64,000 nucleotides of DNA from Hyphomicrobiales bacterium (GCA_028290705.1 JAQGJH010000145.1:1-64000); one strand, 5' to 3'; positions 17,132-27,056 are shown, counted from the stretch's first letter. Numbers and translations are program-made. The notes: generated from the letters alone by a model not told the origin.

Positions 17132-18250
17132 GTGGCGTCGACAGCAGATCAGAACCCCGGCCGGGGCATTCTCGCGGCCCATCAGATCGACGCGCTGGCG
17201 CGGTCAGGCGGCATCGTCTCGGCGCTGCCGTTCGCGCCCGGCCAGATCCAGCCCGCGAGCCTCGACCTGCGGCTCGGCACGCGCGCCTGGCGCATGCGGG
17301 CGAGCTTTCTGCCCGGCCTCGGCCGCAAGGTCGAGCAATCGATCGAGCGCCTCGCCCTGCACGAGATCGACCTGACGGTCGGGGCCGTGCTCGAGACCGG
17401 CTGCGTCTATGTCGCCGAACTGATGGAAAGCCTGGCGCTCCCGGGCGACATCGCGGCCGCCGCCAACCCGAAGAGCTCCACCGGGCGTATCGACGTCTTC
17501 ACCCGTGTCATCACGGATTTCTCGCGCGAATTCGACCTGATCGAGACCGGTTACGAAGGCCGGCTCTACGCGGAAATCTCGCCCCGCACCTTTCCCATTC
17601 TGGCGCGCGCCGGCTCGCGCCTGTCGCAGGTGCGCTTCCGCAACGGGCAGGCCCGACTGGACGATGCCGGACACCTGGCGCTCCACCAGCGAGAGAAGCT
17701 CGTCACCACGGCCGAGCCGTCGATTCAAGGTGGCGTGGCGGTCTCGGTCGACCTGTCGGGCTTCGACGGCACGCGCCTCATCGGCTACCGCGCCAAGCGC
17801 CACACCGGATTGATCGACGTTGACAAGCTCGCGGCCCATGACGTGCTGGATTTCTGGGAGCCGGTCTATGCCGGCAGCCGCGGCGATCTCGTCCTCGATC
17901 CGGGCGAGTTCTACATCCTGGCCTCCAAGGAAGCCGTTCGCGTGCCGCCCGACCACGCCGCCGAGATGACGCCCTTCGACCCGCTGGTCGGCGAATTCCG
18001 CGTGCATTACGCCGGCTTCTTCGATCCGGGGTTTGGCGCCGCGGAGGCTGGCGGCGAGGGCTCGCGCGCCGTGCTGGAGGTGCGCTCGCATGACGTGCCC
18101 TTCATCGTCGAGGACGGGCAGATCGTCGGCCGCCTCGTCTACGAGCGCATGGCTGAGTTGCCGCGCAGCCTTTACGGCGCGGGCCTCGGCTCGAACTATC
18201 AGGCGCAGGGCCTCAAGCTTTCGAAACATTTCAAACCGTCGGCGCCCTGA
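17132..18250 (+). CDS. 2'-deoxycytidine 5'-triphosphate deaminase, long alphaproteobacterial form
   Basis: The 372-residue protein shows the dUTPase/Dcd fold twice. The first half has PASLDLRLGTRAWRM, NPKSSTGRIDVFTRVITD and YEGRLYAEISPRTFP; the second has FYILASKEAVRVPP and VLEVRSHDVPF. It is predicted to deaminate dCTP to dUTP, supplying the dTMP pathway. At twice the usual 180-200 residues, it is a tandem form known in Alphaproteobacteria. The start is GTG with GGGAG six bases upstream. It is divergent from metZ, sharing the intergenic region that holds the riboswitch. Confidence 0.85.
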   Translation: MASTADQNPGRGILAAHQIDALARSGGIVSALPFAPGQIQPASLDLRLGTRAWRMRASFLPGLGRKVEQSIERLALHEIDLTVGAVLETGCVYVAELMESLALPGDIAAAANPKSSTGRIDVFTRVITDFSREFDLIETGYEGRLYAEISPRTFPILARAGSRLSQVRFRNGQARLDDAGHLALHQREKLVTTAEPSIQGGVAVSVDLSGFDGTRLIGYRAKRHTGLIDVDKLAAHDVLDFWEPVYAGSRGDLVLDPGEFYILASKEAVRVPPDHAAEMTPFDPLVGEFRVHYAGFFDPGFGAAEAGGEGSRAVLEVRSHDVPFIVEDGQIVGRLVYERMAELPRSLYGAGLGSNYQAQGLKLSKHFKPSAP

Positions 18251-18353
18251 GGCGCCAAGCCCCGCATTTGACGCCAGAAGCACGCTTTCCTAGTGTGCCG
18301 CCCCTGTAGCGCGCCGCCACGGCCGTGCGCCGACCAATCCTCGAGGATCGAAC

Positions 18354-20096
18354 ATGTCTTCCGCCGATCACACGGCCGCAGCCTCCCCGTCCGACGACGC
18401 CGCCGCCCTTCTGGACGCAGCGACCCGCTCCGCCGCCTGGCCCTTCGAAGAGGCCCGCAAGCTCGTCGATCGCGTCAAGCGCACCGGCCAGACGGAAGTG
18501 CTGTTCGAGACCGGCTACGGCCCCTCGGGACTGCCGCACATCGGAACCTTCGGCGAAGTGGCGCGCACCACCATGGTGCGGCACGCCTTCCGCATTCTGA
18601 CGGAAGACCGGATTTCGACGCGCCTTCTCGCCTTCTCGGACGACATGGACGGGCTCCGAAAGGTGCCCGACAACGTGCCGAACCGCGACATGCTGCAGGG
18701 CCATCTCGGCAAGCCGCTGACGCAGGTGCCCGACCCGTTCGGCAAGTTTGAGAGTTTCGCGCATCACAACAACGCCACGCTGCGCACCTTCCTCGACCGC
18801 TTCGGTTTCGACTACGAATTCGCGTCCTCGACCGATTATTACCGCTCCGGCCGCTTCGATGCGGCGCTGCTGCACATGCTGGCGCGGCTCGACGACGTGC
18901 AGGCCATCATGCTGCCGTCGCTGCGCCAGGAACGCGCCTCCACCTATTCGCCGTTCCTGCCGATCCATCCCGTGAGCGGCATCGTCATGCAGGTGCCGCT
19001 CGAAGCCCATGATGCCAAGGCCGGCACGATCACGTGGCGCGATCCGGACTCCGGGCAAGTGCACGAAACGCCTGTCACGGGCGGACATGTGAAGCTGCAA
19101 TGGAAGCCCGACTGGGCGATGCGCTGGTATGCCCTGAACGTCGATTACGAAATGGCCGGCAAGGATCTGATCGACTCCGTCAAGCTGTCGAGCAACATCG
19201 TGCGGGCGCTCGGCGGCACGCCGCCCGAGGGCTTCAACTACGAATTGTTCCTCGACGACAAGGGCCAGAAGATCTCGAAGTCCAAGGGCAACGGTCTGAC
19301 GATCGACGAATGGCTCACCTATGCGAGCCCCGAGAGCCTGTCGCTCTTCATGTACCAGAAGCCCCGCGAGGCGAAGCGGCTGCACTTCGACGTCATTCCG
19401 CGCACGGTCGACGAATATCTGCAGTTCCTCGCCGGCTATCCGCGGCAGGACGTGAAGAACCGTCTCGGCAATCCGGTCTGGCACATCCATTCCGGGCAGC
19501 CACCCGCGGCTGAACTGCTGCAGCACCCGGGTGAGAACGGTCCCGGCACGGCGATCTCGTTTGCGATGCTGCTCAATCTCGCGGCCGTGGCGAACAGCGA
19601 GGATCCGCAGGTTCTATGGGCCTTTCTGCGCCGCTATGCGCCCGGCGTCTCGCCGCAGACGCACCCGCGCCTCGATGCGCTGGTCGGCTATGCGGTCGCG
19701 TATTTCCGCGATTTCGTGCGGCCCGCCAAGACCTACCGGCTCCCCGACGAGGTCGAGCGCGACGCATTGCAGAAACTCGACGCCATGCTGGCGGCCTTGC
19801 CCGCCGGCGCCAGCGCCGAAGAAATCCAGACCGCGCTCTACGACGTCGCGCGCCCGATCCCGCGCTATCAGGATCTCAAGGCCAAGAATGCGACGCCCGA
19901 ACGTCCAGGCGTGTCGAACGAATGGTTCAACATGCTCTACCAGGTGCTGCTCGGCGAAAATCGCGGCCCCCGCTTCGGCTCCTTCGCGGCGCTCTACGGC
20001 ATCGCCGAAACCCGCGCGCTGGTGGCTGATGCGCTCTCGGGCGAACTGGCGAAAAAGCACGAGGCGTTTCTGGCGTCGCGGCAGAAGAGCGGCTGA
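18354..20096 (+). CDS. lysK: Lysyl-tRNA synthetase, class I
   Basis: This 580-residue enzyme charges tRNA-Lys. It has the class I signature pair: PHIGTFGE (HIGH, about residue 61) and KISKSKGNG (KMSKS, about residue 304). The class I LysRS is typical of archaea and Alphaproteobacteria and replaces the class II LysS/LysU found in most bacteria. GAGG precedes the ATG. A three-copy palindromic repeat block begins five bases after the stop. Confidence 0.93.
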   Translation: MSSADHTAAASPSDDAAALLDAATRSAAWPFEEARKLVDRVKRTGQTEVLFETGYGPSGLPHIGTFGEVARTTMVRHAFRILTEDRISTRLLAFSDDMDGLRKVPDNVPNRDMLQGHLGKPLTQVPDPFGKFESFAHHNNATLRTFLDRFGFDYEFASSTDYYRSGRFDAALLHMLARLDDVQAIMLPSLRQERASTYSPFLPIHPVSGIVMQVPLEAHDAKAGTITWRDPDSGQVHETPVTGGHVKLQWKPDWAMRWYALNVDYEMAGKDLIDSVKLSSNIVRALGGTPPEGFNYELFLDDKGQKISKSKGNGLTIDEWLTYASPESLSLFMYQKPREAKRLHFDVIPRTVDEYLQFLAGYPRQDVKNRLGNPVWHIHSGQPPAAELLQHPGENGPGTAISFAMLLNLAAVANSEDPQVLWAFLRRYAPGVSPQTHPRLDALVGYAVAYFRDFVRPAKTYRLPDEVERDALQKLDAMLAALPAGASAEEIQTALYDVARPIPRYQDLKAKNATPERPGVSNEWFNMLYQVLLGENRGPRFGSFAALYGIAETRALVADALSGELAKKHEAFLASRQKSG

Positions 20097-20100
20097 GCCT

Positions 20101-20417
20101 CGTCTTTGCGAGGAGCGAAGCGACGCGGCAATCCAACACCGTGCGCGCGTCGCCCGGCCGCATTCACTGGATTGCTTCGCTCCGCTCGCAATGACGGCGC
20201 GAAGCAAATCTCGCAGTACGAGAACCGTCTTTGCGAGGAGCGAAGCGACGCGGCAATCCAGCGCCGTGCGCACATCGCCCGGCCGTGTTCACTGGATGGC
20301 TTCGCTCCGCTCGCAATGACGGCGGGTAACAAATCCGGCAGAACGAAAGCCGTCTTTGCGAGGAGCGAAGCGACGCGGCAATCCAATGCCGTGTGCGCAT
20401 CGCCCGGCCGTGCATTG
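20101..20417. repeat. Three tandem copies of a 125-bp palindromic element
   Basis: Copies begin at 20101, 20226 and 20351, each opening CGTCTTTGCGAGGAGCGAAG. The first two are full, with an exact 125-bp period. The third is cut after about 67 bp, just before the repressor stop codon. Within each full copy the left arm (TTGCGAGGAGCGAAGCGAC...GGCAATCCA) is roughly inverted in the right arm (TGGATTGCTTCGCTCCGCTCGCAATG), so each can fold into a long hairpin. This matches the intergenic palindromic elements common in Bradyrhizobium and relatives. No gene is present in the 324-bp interval. Confidence 0.9.
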
Positions 20418-20420
20418 CCT

Positions 20421-21053
20421 TTACTGGCTCGACCACATGATGCGCGCCACCCAGGCGACCTTGTCCATCGGCAGCACGCGGTCGGGGTGCTCGGGATTGT
20501 GCGAGCGCAACTCGATGGTCTTTTCGGTGCGGCGCTTCAATTCCTTGGCCAGCACCTCGCCCTCCAGCGTCTTGACGACGACGCGGTCGCCGCGCCGCAC
20601 ATTGGCGCCGGGCGACACGATCACGATGTCGCCGTCGCGATAGAGCGGCTGCATGGAATCGCCGGAAATCTCCAGCGCATAGGCCTGCGGATCGCCGAGA
20701 TTGGGAAACGCCACCTCGTCCCAGCCGGCCCCGACCGGAAAGCCGGCATCGTCGAAGAATCCGCCGACGCCCGCCTGCGCCAGTCCGATGAGCGGGATCG
20801 TGCGTTTGGCGCCGCTCCGGTCGCGACTTTCGAGGAAGCTCATGAATTCGTCGAGGGACGCGCCGGTGGCGTCGAGAATCTTCGCCAGGGACTCGGTCGA
20901 GGGCCAGCGGAGCCGGCCGTCCGGCGTCTGCCGCTTGGACTTGTTGAAGGTCGTGGCGTCGAGCCCGGCTTTCCGGGCGAGCCCCGAGGCCGTCAGGCCG
21001 TAGCGCTTGGCCAAGGTGTCGATGGCGGCCCAGACCTGAGCATGAGACAACAT
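20421..21053 (-). CDS. LexA-like repressor: XRE helix-turn-helix with S24 autopeptidase domain
   Basis: The 210-residue protein has an N-terminal helix-turn-helix (LTASGLARKAGLDATTFNKSKR, about residues 20-41) and a C-terminal S24 peptidase domain. The nucleophile Ser133 lies in SGDSMQP and the catalytic Lys170 in EGEVLAKEL. An Ala94-Gly95 pair (LAQAGVGG) is a likely self-cleavage site. Such proteins repress targets until DNA damage, through RecA, triggers self-cleavage. It is divergent from the exonuclease-ligase operon, and the 128-bp gap holds repeated operator-like sites, so it probably controls itself and that operon. GAGG precedes the ATG. Confidence 0.88.
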   Translation of the reverse strand: MLSHAQVWAAIDTLAKRYGLTASGLARKAGLDATTFNKSKRQTPDGRLRWPSTESLAKILDATGASLDEFMSFLESRDRSGAKRTIPLIGLAQAGVGGFFDDAGFPVGAGWDEVAFPNLGDPQAYALEISGDSMQPLYRDGDIVIVSPGANVRRGDRVVVKTLEGEVLAKELKRRTEKTIELRSHNPEHPDRVLPMDKVAWVARIMWSSQ

Positions 21054-21092
21054 GGCGACCTCGCACGCGCTGGTGAAGACGTTCCTATCCGG

Positions 21093-21158
21093 GGTTTATA
21101 AACCTGTTTCACGGACGGCGGCAACCTGTTTCACGCCGGCCAGCCTGTGAAAGCCGTT
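21093..21158. promoter_or_regulatory. Operator array between S24 repressor and exonuclease-ligase operon
   Basis: The divergent intergenic region contains a perfect 12-bp palindrome GGTTTATAAACC (21093-21104), two exact direct copies of AACCTGTTTCAC (21101-21112 and 21123-21134) spaced 22 bp apart, and an inverted partial copy GTGAAAGCCGTT (21147-21158, 9 of 12 matches). The 22-bp spacing is about two helical turns, which favours cooperative binding on one DNA face. Assignment to the adjacent repressor is inference. Confidence 0.7.
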
Positions 21159-21181
21159 CGGTCACCCTATCTCCAACCGGC

Positions 21182-22216
21182 ATGTCTCTGTCGGATCTTC
21201 TCACCCTCACGCCCGCCGGTCTGTACTGCCCGGAGGCAGACGTCCACATCGATCCCGTCCGGCCGGTTCCCCGGGCGCTGATCACGCATGGGCATTCGGA
21301 CCACGCCCGGGCGGGCCACGGCGCCGTCATGGCGACGCCCCAGACGCTCGCCATCATGGCGCTGCGTTACGGCGAGGATTTCTGCACCACGCGGCAGCCG
21401 GCCGACTATGGCGAGATTGTTCGGGTGGGTTCGATCGACGTGAGTTTCCATCCCGCCGGCCACGTGCTCGGCTCCGCGCAAATCCGCCTGAAGAGTTCAA
21501 AAATCTGCGCCGTCGTGTCGGGCGATTACAAATGCGCGCGCGATCCCACCTGTGCGCCGTTCGAACTGCAGCGCTGCGACGCCTTCGTGACGGAAGCCAC
21601 CTTTGGCCTGCCGGTCTTCCGTCATCCCGACGCCGCGCACGAAGTCGCGCGGCTGATGGAATCCTGCCGGCTGTTTCCCGATCGCGCCCATCTGGTCGGA
21701 GCCTATTCGCTCGGCAAGGCGCAGCGCGTGATGAAACTTCTGCGCGAGGCCGGCTGGGATCGCCCGATCTGGATCCATGGCGCGATGGAGAAGATCACCG
21801 ACTTCTACCAGCAGCAGGGCGTCGACCTGGGCGAAATCCGCAAGGTCACGGCGGCGGATCGCCCCAAACTCGCGGGCGACGTCATCGTCTGTCCGCCGGG
21901 GCAGCTCACCGATCTCTGGTCGCGAAAATTTCCCGATCCCGTCGCGGCTTTCGCGTCGGGCTGGATGCGCGTGCGCGCCCGCGCCCGCCAGCGCGGGGTG
22001 GAACTGCCGCTCGTCGTGTCCGACCATGTGGATTGGGACGATCTTTGCGCCAGCGTCGTGGCGACCGGCGCATCGGAAATCTGGGTCACGCATGGCGCGG
22101 AAGACGCCATCGTGCATTGGTGCCGCATGCGTGGCCTCGACGCACAGCCGCTGCACATGATCGGCTATGGCGACGAAGACGTGGAAAACATGGCCGCCGG
22201 CGAGGCGAACGAATGA
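21182..22216 (+). CDS. Ligase-associated DNA exonuclease (metallo-beta-lactamase fold)
   Basis: The 344-residue protein has the metallo-beta-lactamase metal site THGHSDHARAG (HxHxDH, about residues 35-45), then PAGHVLGSAQI and VVSGDYK, and a late SDHVDW. This is the Exo member of the bacterial Lhr-MPE-Exo-ligase repair group. It overlaps the ligase gene by four bases (ATGA), so the two are translationally coupled. Operator-like repeats lie directly upstream. Confidence 0.9.
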   Translation: MSLSDLLTLTPAGLYCPEADVHIDPVRPVPRALITHGHSDHARAGHGAVMATPQTLAIMALRYGEDFCTTRQPADYGEIVRVGSIDVSFHPAGHVLGSAQIRLKSSKICAVVSGDYKCARDPTCAPFELQRCDAFVTEATFGLPVFRHPDAAHEVARLMESCRLFPDRAHLVGAYSLGKAQRVMKLLREAGWDRPIWIHGAMEKITDFYQQQGVDLGEIRKVTAADRPKLAGDVIVCPPGQLTDLWSRKFPDPVAAFASGWMRVRARARQRGVELPLVVSDHVDWDDLCASVVATGASEIWVTHGAEDAIVHWCRMRGLDAQPLHMIGYGDEDVENMAAGEANE

Positions 22217-23865
22217 ACCGCTTCGCCGAACTGCTGGACCGTCTCGCCTACGAGTCTTCGCGCAACAACAAGCTGCGCATGATGACCGATTACTTCCGCC
22301 GCGTCGAAGATCCGGAGCGCGGCTACGCGCTGGCCGCCATGACGGGCGCGCTGTCGTTCACGCATGCCAAGCCCGGAGTGGTGCGCGCACTCATCGCCGA
22401 GCGCACCGACCCGGTCCTGTTCGACATGTCCTACGATTACGTCGGCGATCTGTCCGAAACCGTCGCGCTCATGTGGCCGACGCCGCAGCGCGCACATCAG
22501 GATCGGCGCAACGCCGCGCCGCCGACGCTCAGCGAAGTGGTGCACGCGCTCGAACAGGCCGGCAAGACCGACATTCCGCGCCTGCTCGCCGACTGGCTGG
22601 ACGATCTCGACGAGACCGGCCGCTGGGCGCTGCTGAAACTCATCACCGGCTCGCTGCGCATCGGCGTCTCGGCGCGGCTCGCCAAGACCGCGGTGGCGGC
22701 GCTCGGAGACCTGCAGCCCAACGAAATCGAGGAAGTCTGGCACGGACTCGAGCCGCCCTATATCGATCTTTTCGCCTGGGTGGAGGGCCGCGAGCCCAAA
22801 CCCGATGCGCGCGATCCCGCACCGTTCCGGACGCCCATGTTGTCGCACGCGCTCGAGGAAACGGATTTCCGCAATCTCGAGCCCGAGGACTTCGTCGCCG
22901 AATGGAAGTGGGACGGCATTCGGGTCCAGGCCGTCACGGGCGTCGACGCAACGGGGCGGCGCGTGCAGCGTTTGTATTCGCGCACCGGCGAAGACATTTC
23001 CAACAGCTTTCCCGATCTCGTCGAAGCCTTTTCGGGGGAGGCCTTCGGCGAACTCACCATCGACGGCGAATTGCTGATTTTGCGCGACGGCCTCGTGGAG
23101 CCGTTTTCGATTTTGCAGCAGCGGCTCAACCGCAAGACCGTGTCGACCAAGCTGATGACGCAATATCCCGCCCACATCCGCGCCTACGATCTTCTGGCCG
23201 AAAATGGCGAGGATCTGCGGCCCCTGACCTTCGTCGAGCGCCGTGAGCGCCTGGAAAAGCTCGTGTCGCGTCTCGCACACGATAGGCTTGATCTGTCGCC
23301 GCGCGTCACCTTCGCGGATTGGGAGGCGCTGGCGGCGGCGCGGCGCGATCCGGCCAGCGCCGGGGCAGGGGCGGATGCGGAAGCCATCGAGGGCGTGATG
23401 CTGAAGCGGCGCGACAGCATTTACGTGCCCGGACGGCCCAAGGGCCTTTGGTACAAGTGGAAGCGCGATCCCTACAACGTCGACGCCGTGCTCATGTATG
23501 CGCAGCGCGGCCACGGCAAGCGGTCGTCGTTCTATTCGGATTTCACTTTCGGCGTGTGGCGCGGCGAGGAGCTCGTGCCGGTGGGAAAAGCCTATTTCGG
23601 CTTCACCGATCAGGAACTGCTGCAACTCGACAAATATGTCCGCAACCACACGCGCAACCGCTTCGGTCCGGTGCGCGAGATGGATTTCAGCCGCGACGAG
23701 GGGCTGGTTCTCGAGATCGCCTTCGAAGGCCTGAACCGCTCCACACGCCACAAGTCGGGTGTCGCCATGCGCTTTCCCCGTGTGTCTCGCATCCGCTGGG
23801 ACAAGCCCGCGCGTGAGGCGGATGAGATCGGCGCGCTGGAAGCCTTGCTGAAGGTCACGGCCTAG
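22213..23865 (+). CDS. ATP-dependent DNA ligase (Lhr/Exo-associated type)
   Basis: This 550-residue ligase has the N-terminal DNA-binding domain, then the adenylation site EWKWDGIR (KxDG, nucleophilic Lys near residue 234), IDGELL, GVMLKRRD and WYKWKR of motif V, and an OB-fold domain. It seals DNA nicks using ATP, unlike the NAD-dependent replicative LigA. The true start is the ATG at 22213 inside the exonuclease stop; the track start at 21532 is not real. A role in repair under the control of the divergent S24 repressor is inferred from location. Confidence 0.92.
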   Translation: MNRFAELLDRLAYESSRNNKLRMMTDYFRRVEDPERGYALAAMTGALSFTHAKPGVVRALIAERTDPVLFDMSYDYVGDLSETVALMWPTPQRAHQDRRNAAPPTLSEVVHALEQAGKTDIPRLLADWLDDLDETGRWALLKLITGSLRIGVSARLAKTAVAALGDLQPNEIEEVWHGLEPPYIDLFAWVEGREPKPDARDPAPFRTPMLSHALEETDFRNLEPEDFVAEWKWDGIRVQAVTGVDATGRRVQRLYSRTGEDISNSFPDLVEAFSGEAFGELTIDGELLILRDGLVEPFSILQQRLNRKTVSTKLMTQYPAHIRAYDLLAENGEDLRPLTFVERRERLEKLVSRLAHDRLDLSPRVTFADWEALAAARRDPASAGAGADAEAIEGVMLKRRDSIYVPGRPKGLWYKWKRDPYNVDAVLMYAQRGHGKRSSFYSDFTFGVWRGEELVPVGKAYFGFTDQELLQLDKYVRNHTRNRFGPVREMDFSRDEGLVLEIAFEGLNRSTRHKSGVAMRFPRVSRIRWDKPAREADEIGALEALLKVTA

Positions 23866-24076
23866 CTGCGCCGCACTGCGGTAATTTCGCCACCCAAGCC
23901 GGAAAATTGTGGGACAGCAGAAGCTTGACCCAATTTCGCGGATGCGCTTCGAACAACTCGTTGTAACCTCGTTGGTGCGGGAAGGTTCCGCCGTCCCGCA
24001 GAACTTTTTTTGACCAGGAGAGAGCCCGGCGATCGTGCCGGTCTCGTGTCGCGACCGACCATTTCGGGGGCTACCC

Positions 24077-24289
24077 GTGAACTCGATCACCGTGATTCAT
24101 CTTGTGCTTGTTCTGCTTGGCGCCGATGGCCAAACCAACACCCAGATACGCGAATTCCCGAGCGTGACCGCCTGCAAGGCGGCCGAGACCGCGGCGCACG
24201 ATGCCGCCAAGCTCGCGGGAGACATCACGGACGTGGGCACGATCTGCGTCAAATCCGAGTTCGATTCCGCCGTCAAACCTCGCGCCTGA
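24077..24289 (+). CDS. Small hypothetical protein, about 70 aa
   Basis: I do not recognise this product. A GTG at 24077 with a GGGGG tract six bases upstream starts a short hydrophobic segment (ITVIHLVLVLLG), then a small Ala/Thr-rich domain with two Cys residues (ACKAAE and TICVKS) that may form a disulfide. The alternative ATG at 24035 adds 14 basic residues. It may be a small periplasmic protein. It converges with the symporter gene. Confidence 0.5.
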   Translation: MNSITVIHLVLVLLGADGQTNTQIREFPSVTACKAAETAAHDAAKLAGDITDVGTICVKSEFDSAVKPRA

Positions 24290-24298
24290 ACCGAAGTC

Positions 24299-26074
24299 TC
24301 ACGCACCGCGTTCGGCCGACAGGCTGTCCTCGTGACCGTGCAGCAGCGTGTCGAGAAAAGCCGTGCCGGGAGCCGCAGCCGCGCCCGGCCGCAAACTCGC
24401 CAGGATCCCAACCGCCAATGCGGCTGCGGCGCCCGCGAGTGAGGCCTGGCCCAGGGCGGACACCGGCAGGGCGCTCGTCGGCCCGGCCGTCAGCAGGAGC
24501 GCGCAGGCCGTTCCCACGCCGGCCGCCATGGCCAGGAAGGCCTCCGGGCTTCCGGCGCGGGGCCAGAGCGTCAGGAGCAACAGTGGGGCGATTCCTGCCG
24601 CCGAAAGCGTCAGCGCCAGGCCGGTCAGCAGCCGCGGATCCGGACTGGTCTGGGCCAAAGTGGCTCCGGCCGCGACCGTGCAGCCGAGCAGCAGCAACCG
24701 CGTCGTCGCCAGCCGCCGGCTCGTGATGGCGAATCGATCCCGCACCCGATAGGCGAGATCATGGCCCAGGGCCGTGGCGGCGCCTTGCAATCCGGCCGCC
24801 GCCAGCGCCAGGCAGGCCACGAACCATCCCGCGCTCGCGAGACCACGATATGCGCCGCCCAGTTCGCGGAGATCCGCCAGGCCGAACAGGAGATAGCCGG
24901 GCGAGACGGTGAAATCCGTCGGACGCAGCACCGCGGCGAAATCCGGCAGCGCCGCGCAGGCCGCGCGGGCCGGAGCCGGTCCGTCGGCGATGCGGCCGCA
25001 AATGTTCAGCCAGCCCTCGGCGCTGGCCCTGTAGATCGTGTCGGCGAGCCGGTCCGGCCTTTGTCCCAGCAGCGCCACTTCGAGCGACAAGGCCGTGGCC
25101 GCCATGATCACCATGACGGCCGCGCCGATCACCAGCAGCCAGATCAACATGGCGAGTTGCGTGCGCTGGGCTCCCGAACGATTGCGCGACGCGACCGCAA
25201 AGGACAGGAGCGGCGCGAAACCCGCCATTCCCAGGGCGATCGGCATGGCCAGCCATGTCGCGCCTTCCACACCGGCCCCGACGTTCGTCCACTCCGCCAC
25301 CCGTTGCGAGGCATGCGCCCAGACGTCCTGGCCGCCGAAGAAAGGCAGGGGCAGTTCGGAGCCGCGCGTCGCCAGCACGAGCAGAGGCAGCAGCATGGTC
25401 GCCACCAGAATGCCGCCCGCCGCAGCCGCCGACCAGGCGAGCCCCGCAAGACCGCCGGGCGCCACCGCCAGAATGAGGATGGCGGCGATCAGCACGCTGG
25501 CCGCCACGCGTCCCATGCCGAGTTCCGTCGCCAGCAGGCGGATCGCCTGTTCGAACCCCGCAAGCGCGGTCAGCCCGCAAATGGCCGCGATGACGAGAAT
25601 CGCGACGAGGCGAAACGCCAGCGCGGGGAATCGCAGCGCCAGAAGGTCCGCCATCGAGAACGCCCCGCTCTTGCGGATGATCGGCGCGCTTACCAGCGTG
25701 AGAATCGCAACGCCTGCCGCGAGCCCCAGGGCGATGGCCGTCAGCGTGAGACCATCGGGCAGGGGCGGTAAAAAGATCATGGCGACTCCCGCGATGCAGG
25801 CCGCGGCCGCCAGCCCGCCATAGGTCGCCGGAATGCTGCGGCCGGCGGCGTAGAAGGTCGAGATCTTCACCGAACGGACGAACAGCCCGACCGCGCAGAG
25901 TGTCGCGACCGCGAGCACAAAGCCTGCCAGCACCGCAATATTCTGCGGAAGTCCGACGCGATCGAGCAGAACCAGAAGGCCGGCTCCGAGGCCGAAGGCC
26001 GCCGTCGTGAAGGTGATCCTGCCGTCGAGGGTGGCGCGGTCCCGCCGCTCGTCGTCGGTAACCTGATTTGTCAA
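24299..26074 (-). CDS. Sodium:solute symporter (SSS family)
   Basis: A 591-residue inner-membrane protein with about 13-14 hydrophobic helices. The FYAAGRSIPATYGGLAAAA stretch near residue 75 and KSGAFSMADLLALRFP near 135 are typical of acetate/pyruvate-type (ActP-like) members of the SSS family. The start codon appears to be TTG at 26074, with GGAG about seven bases upstream; no closer Met fits. It is divergent from a LuxR-type response regulator, a pairing seen with carboxylate-sensing systems. The substrate, possibly a short carboxylate, is inferred. Confidence 0.8.
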   Translation of the reverse strand: MTNQVTDDERRDRATLDGRITFTTAAFGLGAGLLVLLDRVGLPQNIAVLAGFVLAVATLCAVGLFVRSVKISTFYAAGRSIPATYGGLAAAACIAGVAMIFLPPLPDGLTLTAIALGLAAGVAILTLVSAPIIRKSGAFSMADLLALRFPALAFRLVAILVIAAICGLTALAGFEQAIRLLATELGMGRVAASVLIAAILILAVAPGGLAGLAWSAAAAGGILVATMLLPLLVLATRGSELPLPFFGGQDVWAHASQRVAEWTNVGAGVEGATWLAMPIALGMAGFAPLLSFAVASRNRSGAQRTQLAMLIWLLVIGAAVMVIMAATALSLEVALLGQRPDRLADTIYRASAEGWLNICGRIADGPAPARAACAALPDFAAVLRPTDFTVSPGYLLFGLADLRELGGAYRGLASAGWFVACLALAAAGLQGAATALGHDLAYRVRDRFAITSRRLATTRLLLLGCTVAAGATLAQTSPDPRLLTGLALTLSAAGIAPLLLLTLWPRAGSPEAFLAMAAGVGTACALLLTAGPTSALPVSALGQASLAGAAAALAVGILASLRPGAAAAPGTAFLDTLLHGHEDSLSAERGA

Positions 26075-26312
26075 AGGGGGCGCTCCGAAGGCGAATCAGC
26101 CGGTAGGTGGACTTGCAAGAGGCCCACGGCCCATGAAAGATAGAATCCGTGACCTTGCGTGGCTACCTGCATTCGATGGCCGGATGGGACCACGGCGTGC
26201 AGACGGCGCTCTCCGGGGGAATTGTTCGGGCAGTTCGACTTGGATCAATGCCGGTCTGGCCTGATCGTCACATAAGACCGCCGTATCGGCCGTCATATCG
26301 GGGAGCAAACGC

Positions 26313-26984
26313 GTGGATCAGGCAAGTACGCGCATCTTCATTGCAGACGATCATCCCCTCGTGCGCGGCGCGCTGCGTCAGGCCGTGGCGGGCGCGGTGG
26401 CTGGGTCGGACATCGTCGAATGCGGCGATCTCGAATCCCTCAGCGCGGAACTCGAGAAGGACTCGGAAGCAGATCTGATCATGCTCGATCTGACCATGCC
26501 GGGCGTCCGAGGCTTTTCGGGCCTGATGTACCTGCGGGCGCAATACCCCGGCGTCCCCGTGGTGGTCGTCTCGGCCAACGAGGACCGGGGCGTCATCCGC
26601 CGCTGCATCGACTTCGGCGCATCCGGTTTCATCCCCAAGACCACCGACATCGAGGCGATGCGCCAGGCGATCCGCGCCATTCTGGCGGGCCAGACCTGGA
26701 CGCCCGCGGACGTCGATCTCGCCGGCCCGGCCGACAAGGAAACGGCCGACACCGTGCGGCGACTGTCGTCGCTGACGCCCCAGCAGGTGCGCGTGCTGAT
26801 GATGTTGTCCGAAGGGCTTCTCAACAAGCAGATCGCGTATGAGCTTTCGGTGTCGGAGGCGACCGTGAAGGCGCATGTGTCGGCGATCCTGCAGAAACTC
26901 GGCGTCGAAAGCCGCACCCAGGCGGTCATCGCCGCCTCCAAGATCGAAGCCGGGCAGTGGCAGAGCCCGAACGCGGAACTCTGA
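26313..26984 (+). CDS. LuxR/NarL-type response regulator
   Basis: The 223-residue protein has a receiver domain with acidic pocket ADDHP, phospho-acceptor Asp in LIMLDLTMPG (about residue 57), switch Ser in VVVSAN and Lys in FIPKTT, followed by a C-terminal LuxR helix-turn-helix (LTPQQVRVLMMLSEGLLNKQIAYELSVSEATVKAHVSAIL). It should bind DNA after phosphorylation. GTG start with GGGGAG seven bases upstream. No kinase is adjacent; the SSS-domain hybrid kinase at 45.9-49.5 kb is a plausible but unproven partner. Confidence 0.9.
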   Translation: MDQASTRIFIADDHPLVRGALRQAVAGAVAGSDIVECGDLESLSAELEKDSEADLIMLDLTMPGVRGFSGLMYLRAQYPGVPVVVVSANEDRGVIRRCIDFGASGFIPKTTDIEAMRQAIRAILAGQTWTPADVDLAGPADKETADTVRRLSSLTPQQVRVLMMLSEGLLNKQIAYELSVSEATVKAHVSAILQKLGVESRTQAVIAASKIEAGQWQSPNAEL

Positions 26985-27056
26985 AGACGGGCGCGCGCCC
27001 CGCTTTCGCCGTGACTTCGCGCTAATTGGCGCGTTGTCGAGGTGAGGAGAGCAGCC

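Noticed and set aside
20101-20417. CRISPR array
   Set aside because: The repeats are 125 bp long, directly adjacent, and self-complementary, with no unique spacers.
26222-26240. LexA box (GTTCGGGCAGTTC)
   Set aside because: The spacing between GTTC halves is 5, not the 7 required in Alphaproteobacteria.
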